A stretch of DNA of 64,000 nt from Silicimonas sp963779765 (lineage in GTDB: Bacteria > Pseudomonadota > Alphaproteobacteria > Rhodobacterales > Rhodobacteraceae): the NCBI GenBank assembly GCA_963779765.1, contig CAVZZP010000001.1, forward strand, positions 1,087,129 to 1,151,128. The letters are read 5' to 3'. Shown piece after piece: positions 42,480-53,234 of the stretch (positions are counted from its first letter, which is position 1; every line of letters starts with the position of its first letter). Made by a program: the position numbers and the translations under genes. Below the pieces are notes generated by a model. That model was not told where the DNA came from, did no database searches, and was given only the letters and a program-made list of their open reading frames with translations.

Positions 42480-42988
42480 CTCGCGTCAGGGAGACGACCT
42501 GCCAGGATACGGTCGATCAGCATGCTGAGGAGTTCAGCCCTGCTGTGGACCCCGGCCTTACGAAACACGGCGTTGAAATGCGCCTTGATCGTTCCTTCGG
42601 CGCTTCCACGCATCTCGGCGATTTCGGCAGTCCCCAAACCCTTGACCAGAAACATCGCGACGTCCGACTCGGCCGGGGACAGTTTCCAGTCCGCAAATTG
42701 CGCGCGGATCGCCTCATGAACTTCCGCGGCGGCCACGGCCAGATCCTGTTCCAAGGCCTCGCGATGGCGGAGAAGGGACATGAAGAGCCGAGCTTCGAGG
42801 AATATGGCGGCGATCAGCGTCGTGGTGGCCAGGGTTTCAACCGCCAGATGCTCGGTCAGATGCGACATTCCGCCTTCGTTCGCGATGTCGGCGAAAACGT
42901 CGGCGATGAAGAAGACGGCGCAGATTCCCTGCACCGCCATCAGGAGGGCAAGCCCCCAGTTTCGCGTCGCGATCGAGGTTTTCAACAT
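42476..42988 (-). CDS. LuxR-type regulator with N-terminal membrane helices
   Basis: A 170-residue protein. The N-terminal half has two hydrophobic helices (NWGLALLMAVQGICAVFFIA at about 10-29; LAVETLATTTLIAAIFLEA at about 48-66) and a short coiled coil (HREALEQDLAVAAAEVHEAI). The C-terminal half is a LuxR helix-turn-helix: LSPAESDVAMFLVKGLGTAE, then GTIKAHFNAVFRKAGVHSRAEL. It lacks a receiver or autoinducer domain. Membrane-bound LuxR proteins of this kind are poorly characterised. It lies 9 bases downstream of a cytochrome b561 gene, so it may sense respiratory state. Confidence 0.85.
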   Translation of the reverse strand: MLKTSIATRNWGLALLMAVQGICAVFFIADVFADIANEGGMSHLTEHLAVETLATTTLIAAIFLEARLFMSLLRHREALEQDLAVAAAEVHEAIRAQFADWKLSPAESDVAMFLVKGLGTAEIAEMRGSAEGTIKAHFNAVFRKAGVHSRAELLSMLIDRILAGRLPDAS

Positions 42989-42997
42989 GGCGCCGGT

Positions 42998-43522
42998 TTA
43001 TTCCGACGGCAGAACCTTGCAACCCGTTACCATCGCCCGCGGCAAATTCACGCTTGTCCGCCAGCTTTCGAAAAGCACCGCCACGATGTGAAGGACGACC
43101 GAGATCTCGGCCCAGGTCACGGCGACCTCGTGCAGTTCCTCGGGCCATTCCACGCCCCAGAACATGTCCGTGGTCATCAGGTAGCCGGACAGCCCGATGA
43201 CCAGAAGCGTCGCGAGAAGGTTATAGATCATCAGAGCGCCCAGCGGGGTGTGGCCCACATGGCGATGCGTCTCGCCACCCGCCATCTCGCGCATCTGGTC
43301 CAGCGAGCCGGACAGGCTGGGCGGAAAGCTGGCAAAGCGCGCATACCTGGTTCCAACGAGACCCCAGATGACCCGTGTCGCAACAAGCCCGAGGATCGCG
43401 TAGCCGATCCATTGGTGCAGCTTGCTGTCGTCGTCCACGAAAAGGGCGTTGGCCGCGAAACCGGCAACCAGCGTCCAGTGAAAGACCCTGACGACAGGGT
43501 CCCAGACCTTGATGCGTTCCAT
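42998..43522 (-). CDS. cytochrome b561-like membrane protein
   Basis: 174 residues from ATG 43522 (MERIKVWDPVVRVFHWTLV). Four helices carry the His ligands of two haems b: VFHWTLVAGF, KLHQWIGYAIL, GHTPLGALMIYN and the pair in LHEVAVTWAEISVVLHIVAV. The family moves electrons across the inner membrane from quinol or low-potential carriers. The small operon is PepSY - cytochrome b561 - LuxR; the electron partner is unknown. Confidence 0.9.
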   Translation of the reverse strand: MERIKVWDPVVRVFHWTLVAGFAANALFVDDDSKLHQWIGYAILGLVATRVIWGLVGTRYARFASFPPSLSGSLDQMREMAGGETHRHVGHTPLGALMIYNLLATLLVIGLSGYLMTTDMFWGVEWPEELHEVAVTWAEISVVLHIVAVLFESWRTSVNLPRAMVTGCKVLPSE

Positions 43523-43586
43523 CCTGAGACTCCTGGGAAAAAGGCCGCAGACCGGGGGATGGGCGGTCTGCGGCCGCGCTGCCTGA

Positions 43587-43841
43587 TCAGTCGTCGTTCT
43601 TGACTTCGACGATCTCGAAAGCAGCGTCCAGGAACACTTCGAACTTGCTGCCGTCCTTCTTGGCGTAAGCCTCGTACTTGCCGTCCTCGATCTTGATCTT
43701 GGCCACTTCATAGCCTTGTTCGGTCAGAAGCTGGCGGATGTGATCGGTGTTGGCATCGGTCAGCTCGACCGACTCGGCCGCAAAGGCGCCGGTCGCAAGC
43801 AGGGCAGAGACCAGGGCGGGGGTTATGAGCGTCTTGAACAT
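43587..43841 (-). CDS. PepSY domain secreted protein
   Basis: 84 residues from ATG 43841 (MFKTLITPALVSALLATGAFA), with a signal peptide cleaved after A-F-A. The mature part (QLLTEQGYEVAKIKIEDGK, then YEAYAKKDGSKFEVFL) is a PepSY domain of the short type. Such domains often act as periplasmic inhibitors or binders, and often neighbour cytochrome b561 genes. It is first in its operon, and a 240-base divergent gap separates it from the DUF3445 gene. Confidence 0.88.
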   Translation of the reverse strand: MFKTLITPALVSALLATGAFAAESVELTDANTDHIRQLLTEQGYEVAKIKIEDGKYEAYAKKDGSKFEVFLDAAFEIVEVKNDD

Positions 43842-44082
43842 GGGTATCCTTTCCATTGAGCGTCCGGCGGCAGGGATGGGGGAAGTGGCCGCCGGTGCCG
43901 GTAACTTGCGCAAGACGTCGGACATGGAAACTAACCCCAAGGGTCGGATCCGGGGCGTATGACCCGTGTTCATGTTTCTATGCCTTCGGGTTAGGCCCAT
44001 TGCGCAGGATGCTGCCGGCGGACGGCACTGGATCGCCACGCCTGTCCCTCCCCAGTCCGCGCGCCGCCTGTTAGGCAGGGAC

Positions 44083-44907
44083 ATGGACACCCCGATTCTT
44101 CACGACCGGCTGCCAGAGGCGCCCTGGCTTGACCCCGCAATGCGGCGGCTGCCGGGGATCAGGCCCCGGCCGGTCGAGGACTGGATCCTGAGGGACGAAG
44201 CTTTCGCCGGTCAGATGGCGCTGCGAGACACCTTGATCGCGAAGGAGAGGCCGCGCGTCCACGAGCTTTTGACCGAGGGCGAGGCTGCTGCGCGCGAACT
44301 TCTCGAAATGGTCCTGAACGTTCTGGCGACGGATGCGGACTACCGGATGGGCACCAACGTCGTGACGCGCCCGGACGGTCAGATCATCGACCTCGACACG
44401 ACCCTTCCCCTGGTGACACTCGGGCGGCTGGTACAGTCGGATTTCTGCATCCTCGAGGCCGGGCCGGACGGTCACGTCATGTCAGGAGCGATCCTGTGCT
44501 TCCCCGCCGGATGGACACTGGCGCAGAAGATCGGTCGTCCGCTCGACGGTATCCATGGCCCGGTGAAAAGCTACGACGCCGATGTCGGTCGACGGGTGCA
44601 GCGGCTGTTTGACGCGATCCGTCCCGACCAGATCCTCTGGCGGGCGAACGCTCATCTCTACGACGACCCAACCCTCTTCGCACCGCGGACCGAGGCGATG
44701 CCCCGGCCATATGTCGGGCTTGAGGCGGCGCAATACGTCCGTTCCGAACGCCAGACGCTTCGGCGGCTTCCCAGGACAGGCGCTGTCGTCTTCGGCATCC
44801 ACAGCCTGATGGTTCCACTAGCGGGGCTGACCGACGAACAGCGCGCCGAGCTACATAGGCTCGACACGCGTGCTTCTGTCAGACCGGAAGAAGCGTCGAC
44901 AGGGTAA
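44083..44907 (+). CDS. DUF3445, haem-dependent oxidative N-demethylase family
   Basis: 274 residues from ATG 44083 (MDTPILHDRLPEAPWLDPAM); the frame extends upstream without similarity. Family markers are VLNVLATDADYRMGTNVV, GAILCFPAGWTLAQKIGRPL, ILWRANAHLYDDPTLFAP and YVRSERQTLRRLPRTGAVVF. Members bind haem and are annotated as dimethylamine monooxygenase or N-demethylase-like, but the substrate here is not known. It is divergent from the PepSY operon. Its last 29 bases overlap the next, convergent gene. Confidence 0.82.
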   Translation: MDTPILHDRLPEAPWLDPAMRRLPGIRPRPVEDWILRDEAFAGQMALRDTLIAKERPRVHELLTEGEAAARELLEMVLNVLATDADYRMGTNVVTRPDGQIIDLDTTLPLVTLGRLVQSDFCILEAGPDGHVMSGAILCFPAGWTLAQKIGRPLDGIHGPVKSYDADVGRRVQRLFDAIRPDQILWRANAHLYDDPTLFAPRTEAMPRPYVGLEAAQYVRSERQTLRRLPRTGAVVFGIHSLMVPLAGLTDEQRAELHRLDTRASVRPEEASTG

Positions 44908-45127
44908 GGCCTGCCCCCGCATGATCCAGCGCCAGGAAAAGGCCGGTCAGCGCCAGAACGTGCGCCGTCGTCCGAAGGTTCTCGCCGCCCAGGATGTTGA
45001 GGCAAAGAAGCGCCAGGCCCACCGGCATCGCGAAGATCAAGACGATCATGTTGATGACATAGACCGTGGCTCTGGCGACAGGGTCACCATGCTCGGGATG
45101 ACTGGAGGGCTCGAACACGTCTTCCAT
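44879..45127 (-). CDS. small membrane protein, convergent with DUF3445 gene
   Basis: 82 residues from ATG 45127 (MEDVFEPSSHPEHGDPVARA), with two membrane helices (about 21-45 and 52-79). A longer frame begins at ATG 45286, adds 53 residues with ordinary codon use, and could be the true start; neither start has a clear ribosome site. The H-P-E-H-G-D segment followed by ATVYVINMIVLIFAMPVG recalls a small membrane protein found in roseobacters. Function unknown. Confidence 0.6.
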   Translation of the reverse strand: MEDVFEPSSHPEHGDPVARATVYVINMIVLIFAMPVGLALLCLNILGGENLRTTAHVLALTGLFLALDHAGAGLTLSTLLPV

Positions 45128-45493
45128 CGCGGACTGGTGTGTCAGCGAAATCGAGTCAGCCCGGAAGATGCTCGTCTTCTCGCGGCGAAGTCGATCTTCC
45201 GGTGGCTCGAGGTCGGGAAAAAGATCACGGCTTGTGACCGCGACGCGGGAGATCCTCAACCCTGCAATTCGATGGACTTTTGTCATCCTGCTGTTGGCGC
45301 AAAGCGCCCCTCTCTGGAGAAAGTCTCTTTGTGTGAAAACTGTCCGTCAGACGTGCGCCACGATTGTGAAGAGATTGGGGCGACTTTGTGGACATCATGG
45401 CGACCTTGGCACCGTTGCGCGGCTTTCTTCCTATGATCGGATGCTTGTCCGCAACAATAGGATTCTGTCGCTGAAATTGTGTCTTTGGAGTGG
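45128..45493. other. gene-free stretch between small membrane protein and clpB terminator
   Basis: This region of about 365 bases is poorer in GC than its surroundings. The part up to 45286 may be the N terminus of the previous gene. The remainder (45287-45493) holds no convincing ORF or ribosome site on either strand and no tRNA-like fold that I can see. It probably contains the promoter of the small membrane protein gene. Confidence 0.5.
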
Positions 45494-45523
45494 CCAATGG
45501 CCTCGCCTAAGCGAGGCCATTGG
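45494..45523 (-). terminator. strong hairpin terminator of clpB
   Basis: CCAATGGCCTCGC (45494-45506) pairs perfectly with GCGAGGCCATTGG (45511-45523) around loop CTAA, a 13-bp stem. It lies 15 bases past the clpB stop. There is no T-run on the minus strand, so it may rely on stem strength. Confidence 0.75.
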
Positions 45524-45538
45524 AAGGTCAGCCGAACG

Positions 45539-48154
<2,616 letters not shown>

Positions 48155-48228
48155 CGTTCTCTCCTCATAAAGCGCCCTGTCGTTGCGGCACCCGCTTCGC
48201 GGCATGCCCCTTCCGGGCCTCACGCTTC

Positions 48229-48259
48229 ATTTGGGCTCTGCACCGGCTCTGCGCAAGGG
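48229..48259 (-). promoter_or_regulatory. possible heat-shock (sigma-32-like) promoter of clpB
   Basis: On the minus strand CCCTTGCGC (48259-48251) is followed, 14 bases later, by GCCCAAAT (48236-48229). This loosely matches the CTTGAA / CCCCAT heat-shock consensus, with several mismatches. It lies about 75-105 bases upstream of the clpB start. Confidence 0.25.
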
Positions 48260-48323
48260 CGTTGGAACCGCATTCAACAATCGGAGTTGGCTCATCGGAT
48301 CGCAAAGCAAGGAGCGTCCCGGC

Positions 48324-48569
48324 ATGTACTCGACCCAAGTCGGACCAGTGGTCTACAACCCCGCCACGCGCGCCTTCGAGGCGCTTGTCACCCTCAACGA
48401 AGGCCTCGACGGGGTACGCATCCCGTGCAGCCTGCGCTTTCCGATCGACGCACCGGCGTCCGTCGTCGTTCCCGCCTTGATCCGTCAGGCGAAGGAAAAG
48501 CGTCAGAGCAACCGCGCCCCTCTCGTCTCGCGCCTGTCGCGGCTCGCCGAAGGCTCCATCGCCGCCTGA
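48324..48569 (+). CDS. hypothetical protein between clpB and pyrF
   Basis: 81 residues from ATG 48324 (MYSTQVGPVVYNPATRAFEAL), preceded by an AAGGAGCG ribosome site; the upstream extension of the frame has no similarity. The segment FEALVTLNEGLDGVRIPCSL and the basic C terminus (RQAKEKRQSNRAPLVSRLSR) suggest a small soluble protein. No family is recognised. It lies 58 bases ahead of pyrF on the same strand and is probably cotranscribed with it. Confidence 0.65.
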   Translation: MYSTQVGPVVYNPATRAFEALVTLNEGLDGVRIPCSLRFPIDAPASVVVPALIRQAKEKRQSNRAPLVSRLSRLAEGSIAA

Positions 48570-48627
48570 CCTTGCGTCCCTGTCCGTCGCGGTCTAACCC
48601 GCACAAAACCGGACAGGGGATGCGACC

Positions 48628-49350
48628 ATGCTTCAGGCAGACGACAGACTGATCGTTGCCCTGGATGTCGGCGACGCGCTTCAAGGGCTTGCGTTGGCTG
48701 AACGGTTGGGGGAAAGCGTCAGTTTCTACAAGATCGGTCTGGGTATGCTCACTGGCGGCGGCCTCGCCTTGGCGAACGAGCTGAAGTCCGATCACGGCAA
48801 GCGCATCTTCCTCGACATGAAGCTCTTTGACATCGGGGCCACCGTCGAAGCTGCTGTGCGGGGCCTGGCGCAGTTCGACCTCGACTTCCTGACCGTCCAC
48901 GGCGATCCGAACGTCGTTCGCGCCGCGCGTGAAGGGGCCTCTGGCTCGAACACGAAGATCCTCGCGGTGACTATACTCACCTCGCTCGACCGTGAAGACC
49001 TCGACGCCGCGCTTATCCGTGAAGGCTCCGTGTCCGATCTGGTGATCGAGCGCGCGGGTCGTGCCTTCGAGGCTGGCGCGCAAGGCATTATCTGTTCGCC
49101 CCTCGAGGCGCGCGCCGTCCGCGCGCTGCCGGAGGCCGACGGCCGTTTGATCGTGACGCCCGGAGTGCGCCCGGCTGGGTCGGACATGGGCGACCAGAAG
49201 CGCGTGATGACGCCGGCCGAAGCCATCGCCGAGGGCGCCGATCACGTCGTCGTCGGACGCCCGATCCACCGCGCCGCCTCGCCTCGCGCGGCTGTTCAGG
49301 ACATCCTTGCCGAAATGTCGGCCCCCCAGGCGACGCAGCCGAACCGCTGA
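48628..49350 (+). CDS. pyrF: orotidine 5'-phosphate decarboxylase
   Basis: A 240-residue TIM-barrel enzyme making UMP, the last step of de novo pyrimidine synthesis. The catalytic DxKxxD is in IFLDMKLFDIGATVEAA. Substrate-binding segments LIVALDVGD, FYKIGLGML, VTPGVRPAGSDMGDQKRVMTP and VVGRPIHRA are in place. It is isolated from pyrB and pyrD in this window, as is usual in Alphaproteobacteria. Confidence 0.95.
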   Translation: MLQADDRLIVALDVGDALQGLALAERLGESVSFYKIGLGMLTGGGLALANELKSDHGKRIFLDMKLFDIGATVEAAVRGLAQFDLDFLTVHGDPNVVRAAREGASGSNTKILAVTILTSLDREDLDAALIREGSVSDLVIERAGRAFEAGAQGIICSPLEARAVRALPEADGRLIVTPGVRPAGSDMGDQKRVMTPAEAIAEGADHVVVGRPIHRAASPRAAVQDILAEMSAPQATQPNR

Positions 49351-49449
49351 GGCGCCACGATCCAGAAGTTGCGTCAGACGACCACTGTGCCGGCCTTTTG
49401 AACGATCATTGTAGCGATCCTCGGGTCTTTAATGGTCGTCCCCGCGTCA

Positions 49450-49470
49450 CTGTTCACACTTTCCGAACAG
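49450..49470. promoter_or_regulatory. inverted repeat upstream of Hint-domain gene
   Basis: CTGTTC-N9-GAACAG is a perfect 6-9-6 inverted repeat in the 237-base gap between pyrF and the Hint gene, 118-138 bases before the start. It looks like a dimeric repressor operator. No regulator is assigned. Confidence 0.4.
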
Positions 49471-49587
49471 TCTCGCTGCACAATGCGATCCCAGCGCGGA
49501 TTCACCATCGCGGGTCCCTATTTCCGTCACATTTCGTTGCATGGCTGGGATCACTGGACGGAACCAAACCGTGGACGAGGCCGAACG

Positions 49588-50214
49588 ATGACTATGGTCA
49601 AGAAGATCACCGACGGACAGGTCGCAACCGCTGGTGTGACCGGCCTCTGTGCGGGGGCCAATGTCCGCACTCCCTGCGGCGAGCGTCACGTCGAGTTCTT
49701 GCGCAAGGGCGACTTGATCGTCACGCGCGACAATGGCCTGCAACCCGTCAGGCTGGTCTGGACACGGACCGTGAGCGGGGCGGAACTGGCGGCTGACCCT
49801 TCCCTCGCACCCGTCATGCTTTCGCCCCGTCTCGTCGGACCGATGATGCCGCAGAAGGCTCTCTCGGTCGGAAGCGCGCACCGTCTGCTGATCCCCGGGT
49901 GGCGGCTTGAGGACGAAGAAGACAGCGTCAGCTGCCTCGTGGCCGCACGCGATTTCCCCGGAACAGAGACACACGTGCCGCAAGGCGACGTTACTTACTA
50001 TAATATCGTCTTCGACAGCGCGCAGGTCTTTGCTGCGAACGGATTGCCCGTCGAAAGCTTCGCTCCGTCGCAAGAGTCGCTCCGATTCGTCGCGAAGACG
50101 GTGCAAGAGGAACTTCGCTCGGCGTTCCCGGACCTCGGCCCCCGCTTCAAGGATTATCCCGCCCCGCGTTACAAGCTGCGCGAGAGGGTCTCCTACACTC
50201 CGCAATTCGCCTGA
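49588..50214 (+). CDS. stand-alone Hint-domain (Hint_2) protein
   Basis: 208 residues from ATG 49588 (MTMVKKITDGQVATAGVTGL). The Hint fold is indicated by CAGANVRTPCGERHVEFLRKGDLIVTRDNG at the start, LQPVRLVWTRTV, and later SVGSAHRLLIPGW and YYNIVFDSAQVFAANGLPVESF, which resemble the end of Hint_2 domains. In larger roseobacter proteins this domain follows RTX or other secreted modules. Here it stands alone with no secretion domain. Autoprocessing residues are uncertain: a Cys starts the domain, but the terminal Asn is not obvious. Function unknown. Confidence 0.75.
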   Translation: MTMVKKITDGQVATAGVTGLCAGANVRTPCGERHVEFLRKGDLIVTRDNGLQPVRLVWTRTVSGAELAADPSLAPVMLSPRLVGPMMPQKALSVGSAHRLLIPGWRLEDEEDSVSCLVAARDFPGTETHVPQGDVTYYNIVFDSAQVFAANGLPVESFAPSQESLRFVAKTVQEELRSAFPDLGPRFKDYPAPRYKLRERVSYTPQFA

Positions 50215-50217
50215 CGC

Positions 50218-51141
50218 TCAGGCCTCCTCCAGCCGGTCATGCGCCGGGGGAGGGGCCGGGGTAAGACCCGAAAGTCGAGCGTACAGATCCTCGTCCATTT
50301 CGAAGTCCATGGCAGCCAGCGACGGTGCCAGCTGTTCGGCCGACCGCGCCGACACGATCGGTCCCAGGACGCCTGCATGTCGCGCGACCCAGGCAACGGC
50401 CAGCGTCGCGGGATGAACTCCGGCCTCCGCCGCGATCCTGGCAAGCTCGACGGCCGCGAGATGCATCCATTCCGGAGCGTAGCGCGCGGCATAGAGCGTG
50501 TCCGTCCGGATTCGCCCTTCGCCGCCCGAACCGTACTTGCCGGTCAAAAGACCGCCGCCGAGCGGCGAATACGGGCAGACCCGTACCCCTTCCGATACCG
50601 CCATCGGCAGGATCTCGACCTCGGCCTGTCGCTTGACGAGGTTGTACATCGGCTGGAGGAAGTCCACCTCGATCCCAAGGTCTTCTGCGACCCTGCGCGC
50701 CTTCATCACCTGCCAAGCCGCAAAGTTCGATACCCCGACATATCGGACCGCACCCGACGTCACGTACTCCGCGATGCAGCCAAGCGAGACCTCGAGGGGC
50801 GTCACCGGATCCCACTGGTGGATGTAGAACAGGTCGACCGTCTCAAGCCCCAGTCGCCTGCGGCTTGCGGCGAATTCGGTGTGGATGACCTCGGGCGTGG
50901 CGGTCTTCTTGTTGCCTGCCTTTGTCGCAACGAAAATGTCCTCCCGATGCCCCGACACGAGACGCCCGAGAATCTCCTCGGACTTGCCGCCGGTATAGGC
51001 GTAGGCCGTGTCGAAGAAGTTGATCCCGGCCTCACGACAGGCGTCGTACATCGCAGCGCTTCCGAGGTCGTCGGCGTTGCCTCCGAACTGCATCGTCCCG
51101 AAACTGAACCGGCTGACCGGCGTGCCGCTGATGGTCTGCAT
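50218..51141 (-). CDS. aldo/keto reductase
   Basis: A 307-residue NADPH-dependent oxidoreductase with a TIM barrel. The catalytic tetrad is visible: Asp and Tyr in FFDTAYAYTGGKSEEI, Lys in VATKAG and His in FYIHQWDP. The C-terminal cofactor segment is PIVSARSAEQLAPSL. It resembles the group that includes pyridoxal reductases and perakine-type reductases; the substrate is not known. It is downstream of bmpA but separated by a strong hairpin at 51163-51189, so it is probably only partly co-transcribed. Confidence 0.9.
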   Translation of the reverse strand: MQTISGTPVSRFSFGTMQFGGNADDLGSAAMYDACREAGINFFDTAYAYTGGKSEEILGRLVSGHREDIFVATKAGNKKTATPEVIHTEFAASRRRLGLETVDLFYIHQWDPVTPLEVSLGCIAEYVTSGAVRYVGVSNFAAWQVMKARRVAEDLGIEVDFLQPMYNLVKRQAEVEILPMAVSEGVRVCPYSPLGGGLLTGKYGSGGEGRIRTDTLYAARYAPEWMHLAAVELARIAAEAGVHPATLAVAWVARHAGVLGPIVSARSAEQLAPSLAAMDFEMDEDLYARLSGLTPAPPPAHDRLEEA

Positions 51142-51162
51142 CGTCTCACTCTCCCTGAAATC

Positions 51163-51189
51163 GAAAGGCCGCCCCGAAGGCGGCCTTTC
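51163..51189 (-). terminator. terminator between bmpA and aldo/keto reductase
   Basis: GAAAGGCCGCC (51163-51173) pairs with GGCGGCCTTTC (51179-51189), an 11-bp stem with a 5-base loop. On the minus strand it ends the purine operon just past the bmpA stop (51208). Confidence 0.75.
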
Positions 51190-51207
51190 TGAAGCTTATG
51201 TCGCGGA

Positions 51208-52287
51208 TCAGTTCGGGATTTCGCCCGTGATCCCCTCGACGTAGAAGTTCATCCCCGCAAGCGTGCCGTCATCCGCCGTCTCGCCCTCGGCCAGCCAGTC
51301 GCTGCCGTCCTGCTTCTTCAGCGGGCCGGTGAAGGGATGGTATTCACCCGCCGCGATGCTGTCGCGAAGCGCCTCGGCCTCGGCTTTTACCTCGGCCGGA
51401 ACGGCGTCCGAGATCTCGCCGATTCCCACCATCCCCGGCCCGATGCCGTCCCAGGTGTTGTCGCTGGTCCAGGTTCCGTCCATCACCGCCTGCACGCGGT
51501 CGATGTAGTACGGCGCCCAGTTGTCGATGATGGACGACACCCGCGGCATCGGCGCATATTCAGCCATGTCGGACGCTTGCCCGAAGGTATAGACGTTTCC
51601 GGCTTCGGCAGCCGCAGCCTGCGGCGCGGTCGAATCGGTGTGCTGAAGGATCACATCCGCCCCCTGCTCGATCAGCGCCTTGGCGGCGTCGGCCTCTTTC
51701 GCCGGATCGAACCAAGTATAGGCCCAGACAATGGCGAACTCGACGTCCGGATTGACCTTCTTCGCGTGGATGTAGGCCGAGTTGATGCCACGGATGACCT
51801 CGGGGATCGGGAACGATGCGATGTAGCCAATCTTGTTCGACTGGGTCAGCTTGCCCGCGATGTGCCCCTGCACCGCACGCCCCTCATAGAAGCGCGCCGA
51901 ATAAACGCCCACGTTGTCGGCGGTCTTGTAGCCCGTCGCGTGCTCGAACTTCACGTCCGGGAACTTTGCCGCGACGTTGATCGTCGGGTCCATATAGCCG
52001 AACGACGTGGTGAAGATCAGGTCCGCGCCCTGCAGCGCCATCTGCGTGAGCGCCCGCTCGGCATCCGCACCTTCCGGCACGCTTTCCTGATAGATCGTCT
52101 CGACCTGGTCGCCGAAGTGCTCCTCCACCGCAAGCCGCGCCTGGTCATGCTCGTAGGTCCAGCCGCCGTCGCCGATCGGCCCGACATAGATGAACCCGAC
52201 CTTGACCGGGTCCTGCGCAAGCGCGGGATTGGCGGCGATCAGCGCCGCGGCAGCAGCGGCCGAAGCCAGGAATGTACGTTTCTTCAT
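51208..52287 (-). CDS. bmpA: BMP-family nucleoside/purine ABC transporter substrate-binding protein
   Basis: 359 residues from ATG 52287 (MKKRTFLASAAAAAALIAAN), with a Sec signal peptide cleaved after A-L-A; the frame upstream belongs to the next gene. The mature protein starts QDPVKVGFIYVGPIGDGGWTY, the BMP-family opening, and has the EGADAERALTQMALQGADLI segment of the PnrA/BmpA group. It captures nucleosides or purine bases in the periplasm. With the xdh genes upstream, a purine such as xanthine or hypoxanthine is the likely ligand. Confidence 0.92.
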   Translation of the reverse strand: MKKRTFLASAAAAAALIAANPALAQDPVKVGFIYVGPIGDGGWTYEHDQARLAVEEHFGDQVETIYQESVPEGADAERALTQMALQGADLIFTTSFGYMDPTINVAAKFPDVKFEHATGYKTADNVGVYSARFYEGRAVQGHIAGKLTQSNKIGYIASFPIPEVIRGINSAYIHAKKVNPDVEFAIVWAYTWFDPAKEADAAKALIEQGADVILQHTDSTAPQAAAAEAGNVYTFGQASDMAEYAPMPRVSSIIDNWAPYYIDRVQAVMDGTWTSDNTWDGIGPGMVGIGEISDAVPAEVKAEAEALRDSIAAGEYHPFTGPLKKQDGSDWLAEGETADDGTLAGMNFYVEGITGEIPN

Positions 52288-52319
52288 TGGTGAACTCCCC
52301 ATTGGTAACTGTATTGGCC

Positions 52320-53234
52320 TCACGACGAGGCGTGGAAGGATCGCCCGAGCGACGCGGGCGCATTTGCAGCGGCCCGGCGCCGGTCGGATGAGATGATGAC
52401 CAGCACGACGATGGTTATCAGGTAAGGCGACATCGACAAGAGCTCGACCGGAATGGCCACGCCGGCGGCCTGAAGGTTGAGCTGCAACACGGTCACGCCG
52501 CCGAAAAGATAGGCGCCCAGCAGCACGCGCCATGCGCGCCAACTGGCGAAGACGACGATGGCCAGGGCAATCCATCCCCGGCCGGCCGTCATCCCTTCGG
52601 TCCATTGCGGAACGATGACAAGGCTCAGGAAGGCGCCGCCCAGTCCGGCACAGGCGCCCCCGAAAAGGATTGCAACGAACCGTGTGCCACGCACCGAATA
52701 GCCAAGCGCATGGGCTGACTCGTGGCTCTCGCCGACGGCGCGCAGGATCAGCCCCGGCCGGGTCGAGCGCAGGACCCACCAGACCGCGACGACGAGCAGA
52801 AGCGAGATATAGACCATAGGGTGCAGCGCGAAGACCGGAACGTCGGAAAGCCCTGGAATAGACACTCTTGGCGATGACGGCGGACGCACTCCGTTATAGC
52901 CCTGTCCCATCAGCGACGACACGCCCAGGCCGAACAGGGTCAGGCCCAAGCCCGTTGCGACCTGGTTCGACAGGAACACCAGCGTCAGCAGGGCGAAGAG
53001 CGCCGCCAGGATCGCCCCCGCAACAGCCGCCGCCAGGAACCCCACCGTGGGTGAGCCGGTCTCGACCGCAGCGATGAACCCGGCCACCGCGCCCACGATC
53101 ATCATGCCTTCGACACCCAGGTTCAGAACGCCGGACTTCTCTGCCACGAGCTCGCCCATAGCTGCGAGAAGGATCGGGGTCGACGCGACCATCAGAGAGG
53201 CGATCAGGACAAGAGGGTCGATGGAGCCGAACAT
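52320..53234 (-). CDS. nucleoside ABC transporter permease (second)
   Basis: A 304-residue integral membrane protein with about 8-10 helices, of the BMP/ribose-type permease family. The segment LVAEKSGVLNLGVEGMMIVGAVAGF and the EAA-like loop RAVGESHESAHALGYSVRGTR are typical of the YufQ-like subunit. It starts within 1 base of the end of the other permease, so the pair is translationally coupled. It forms the channel with its partner and the ATPase. Confidence 0.9.
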   Translation of the reverse strand: MFGSIDPLVLIASLMVASTPILLAAMGELVAEKSGVLNLGVEGMMIVGAVAGFIAAVETGSPTVGFLAAAVAGAILAALFALLTLVFLSNQVATGLGLTLFGLGVSSLMGQGYNGVRPPSSPRVSIPGLSDVPVFALHPMVYISLLLVVAVWWVLRSTRPGLILRAVGESHESAHALGYSVRGTRFVAILFGGACAGLGGAFLSLVIVPQWTEGMTAGRGWIALAIVVFASWRAWRVLLGAYLFGGVTVLQLNLQAAGVAIPVELLSMSPYLITIVVLVIISSDRRRAAANAPASLGRSFHASS

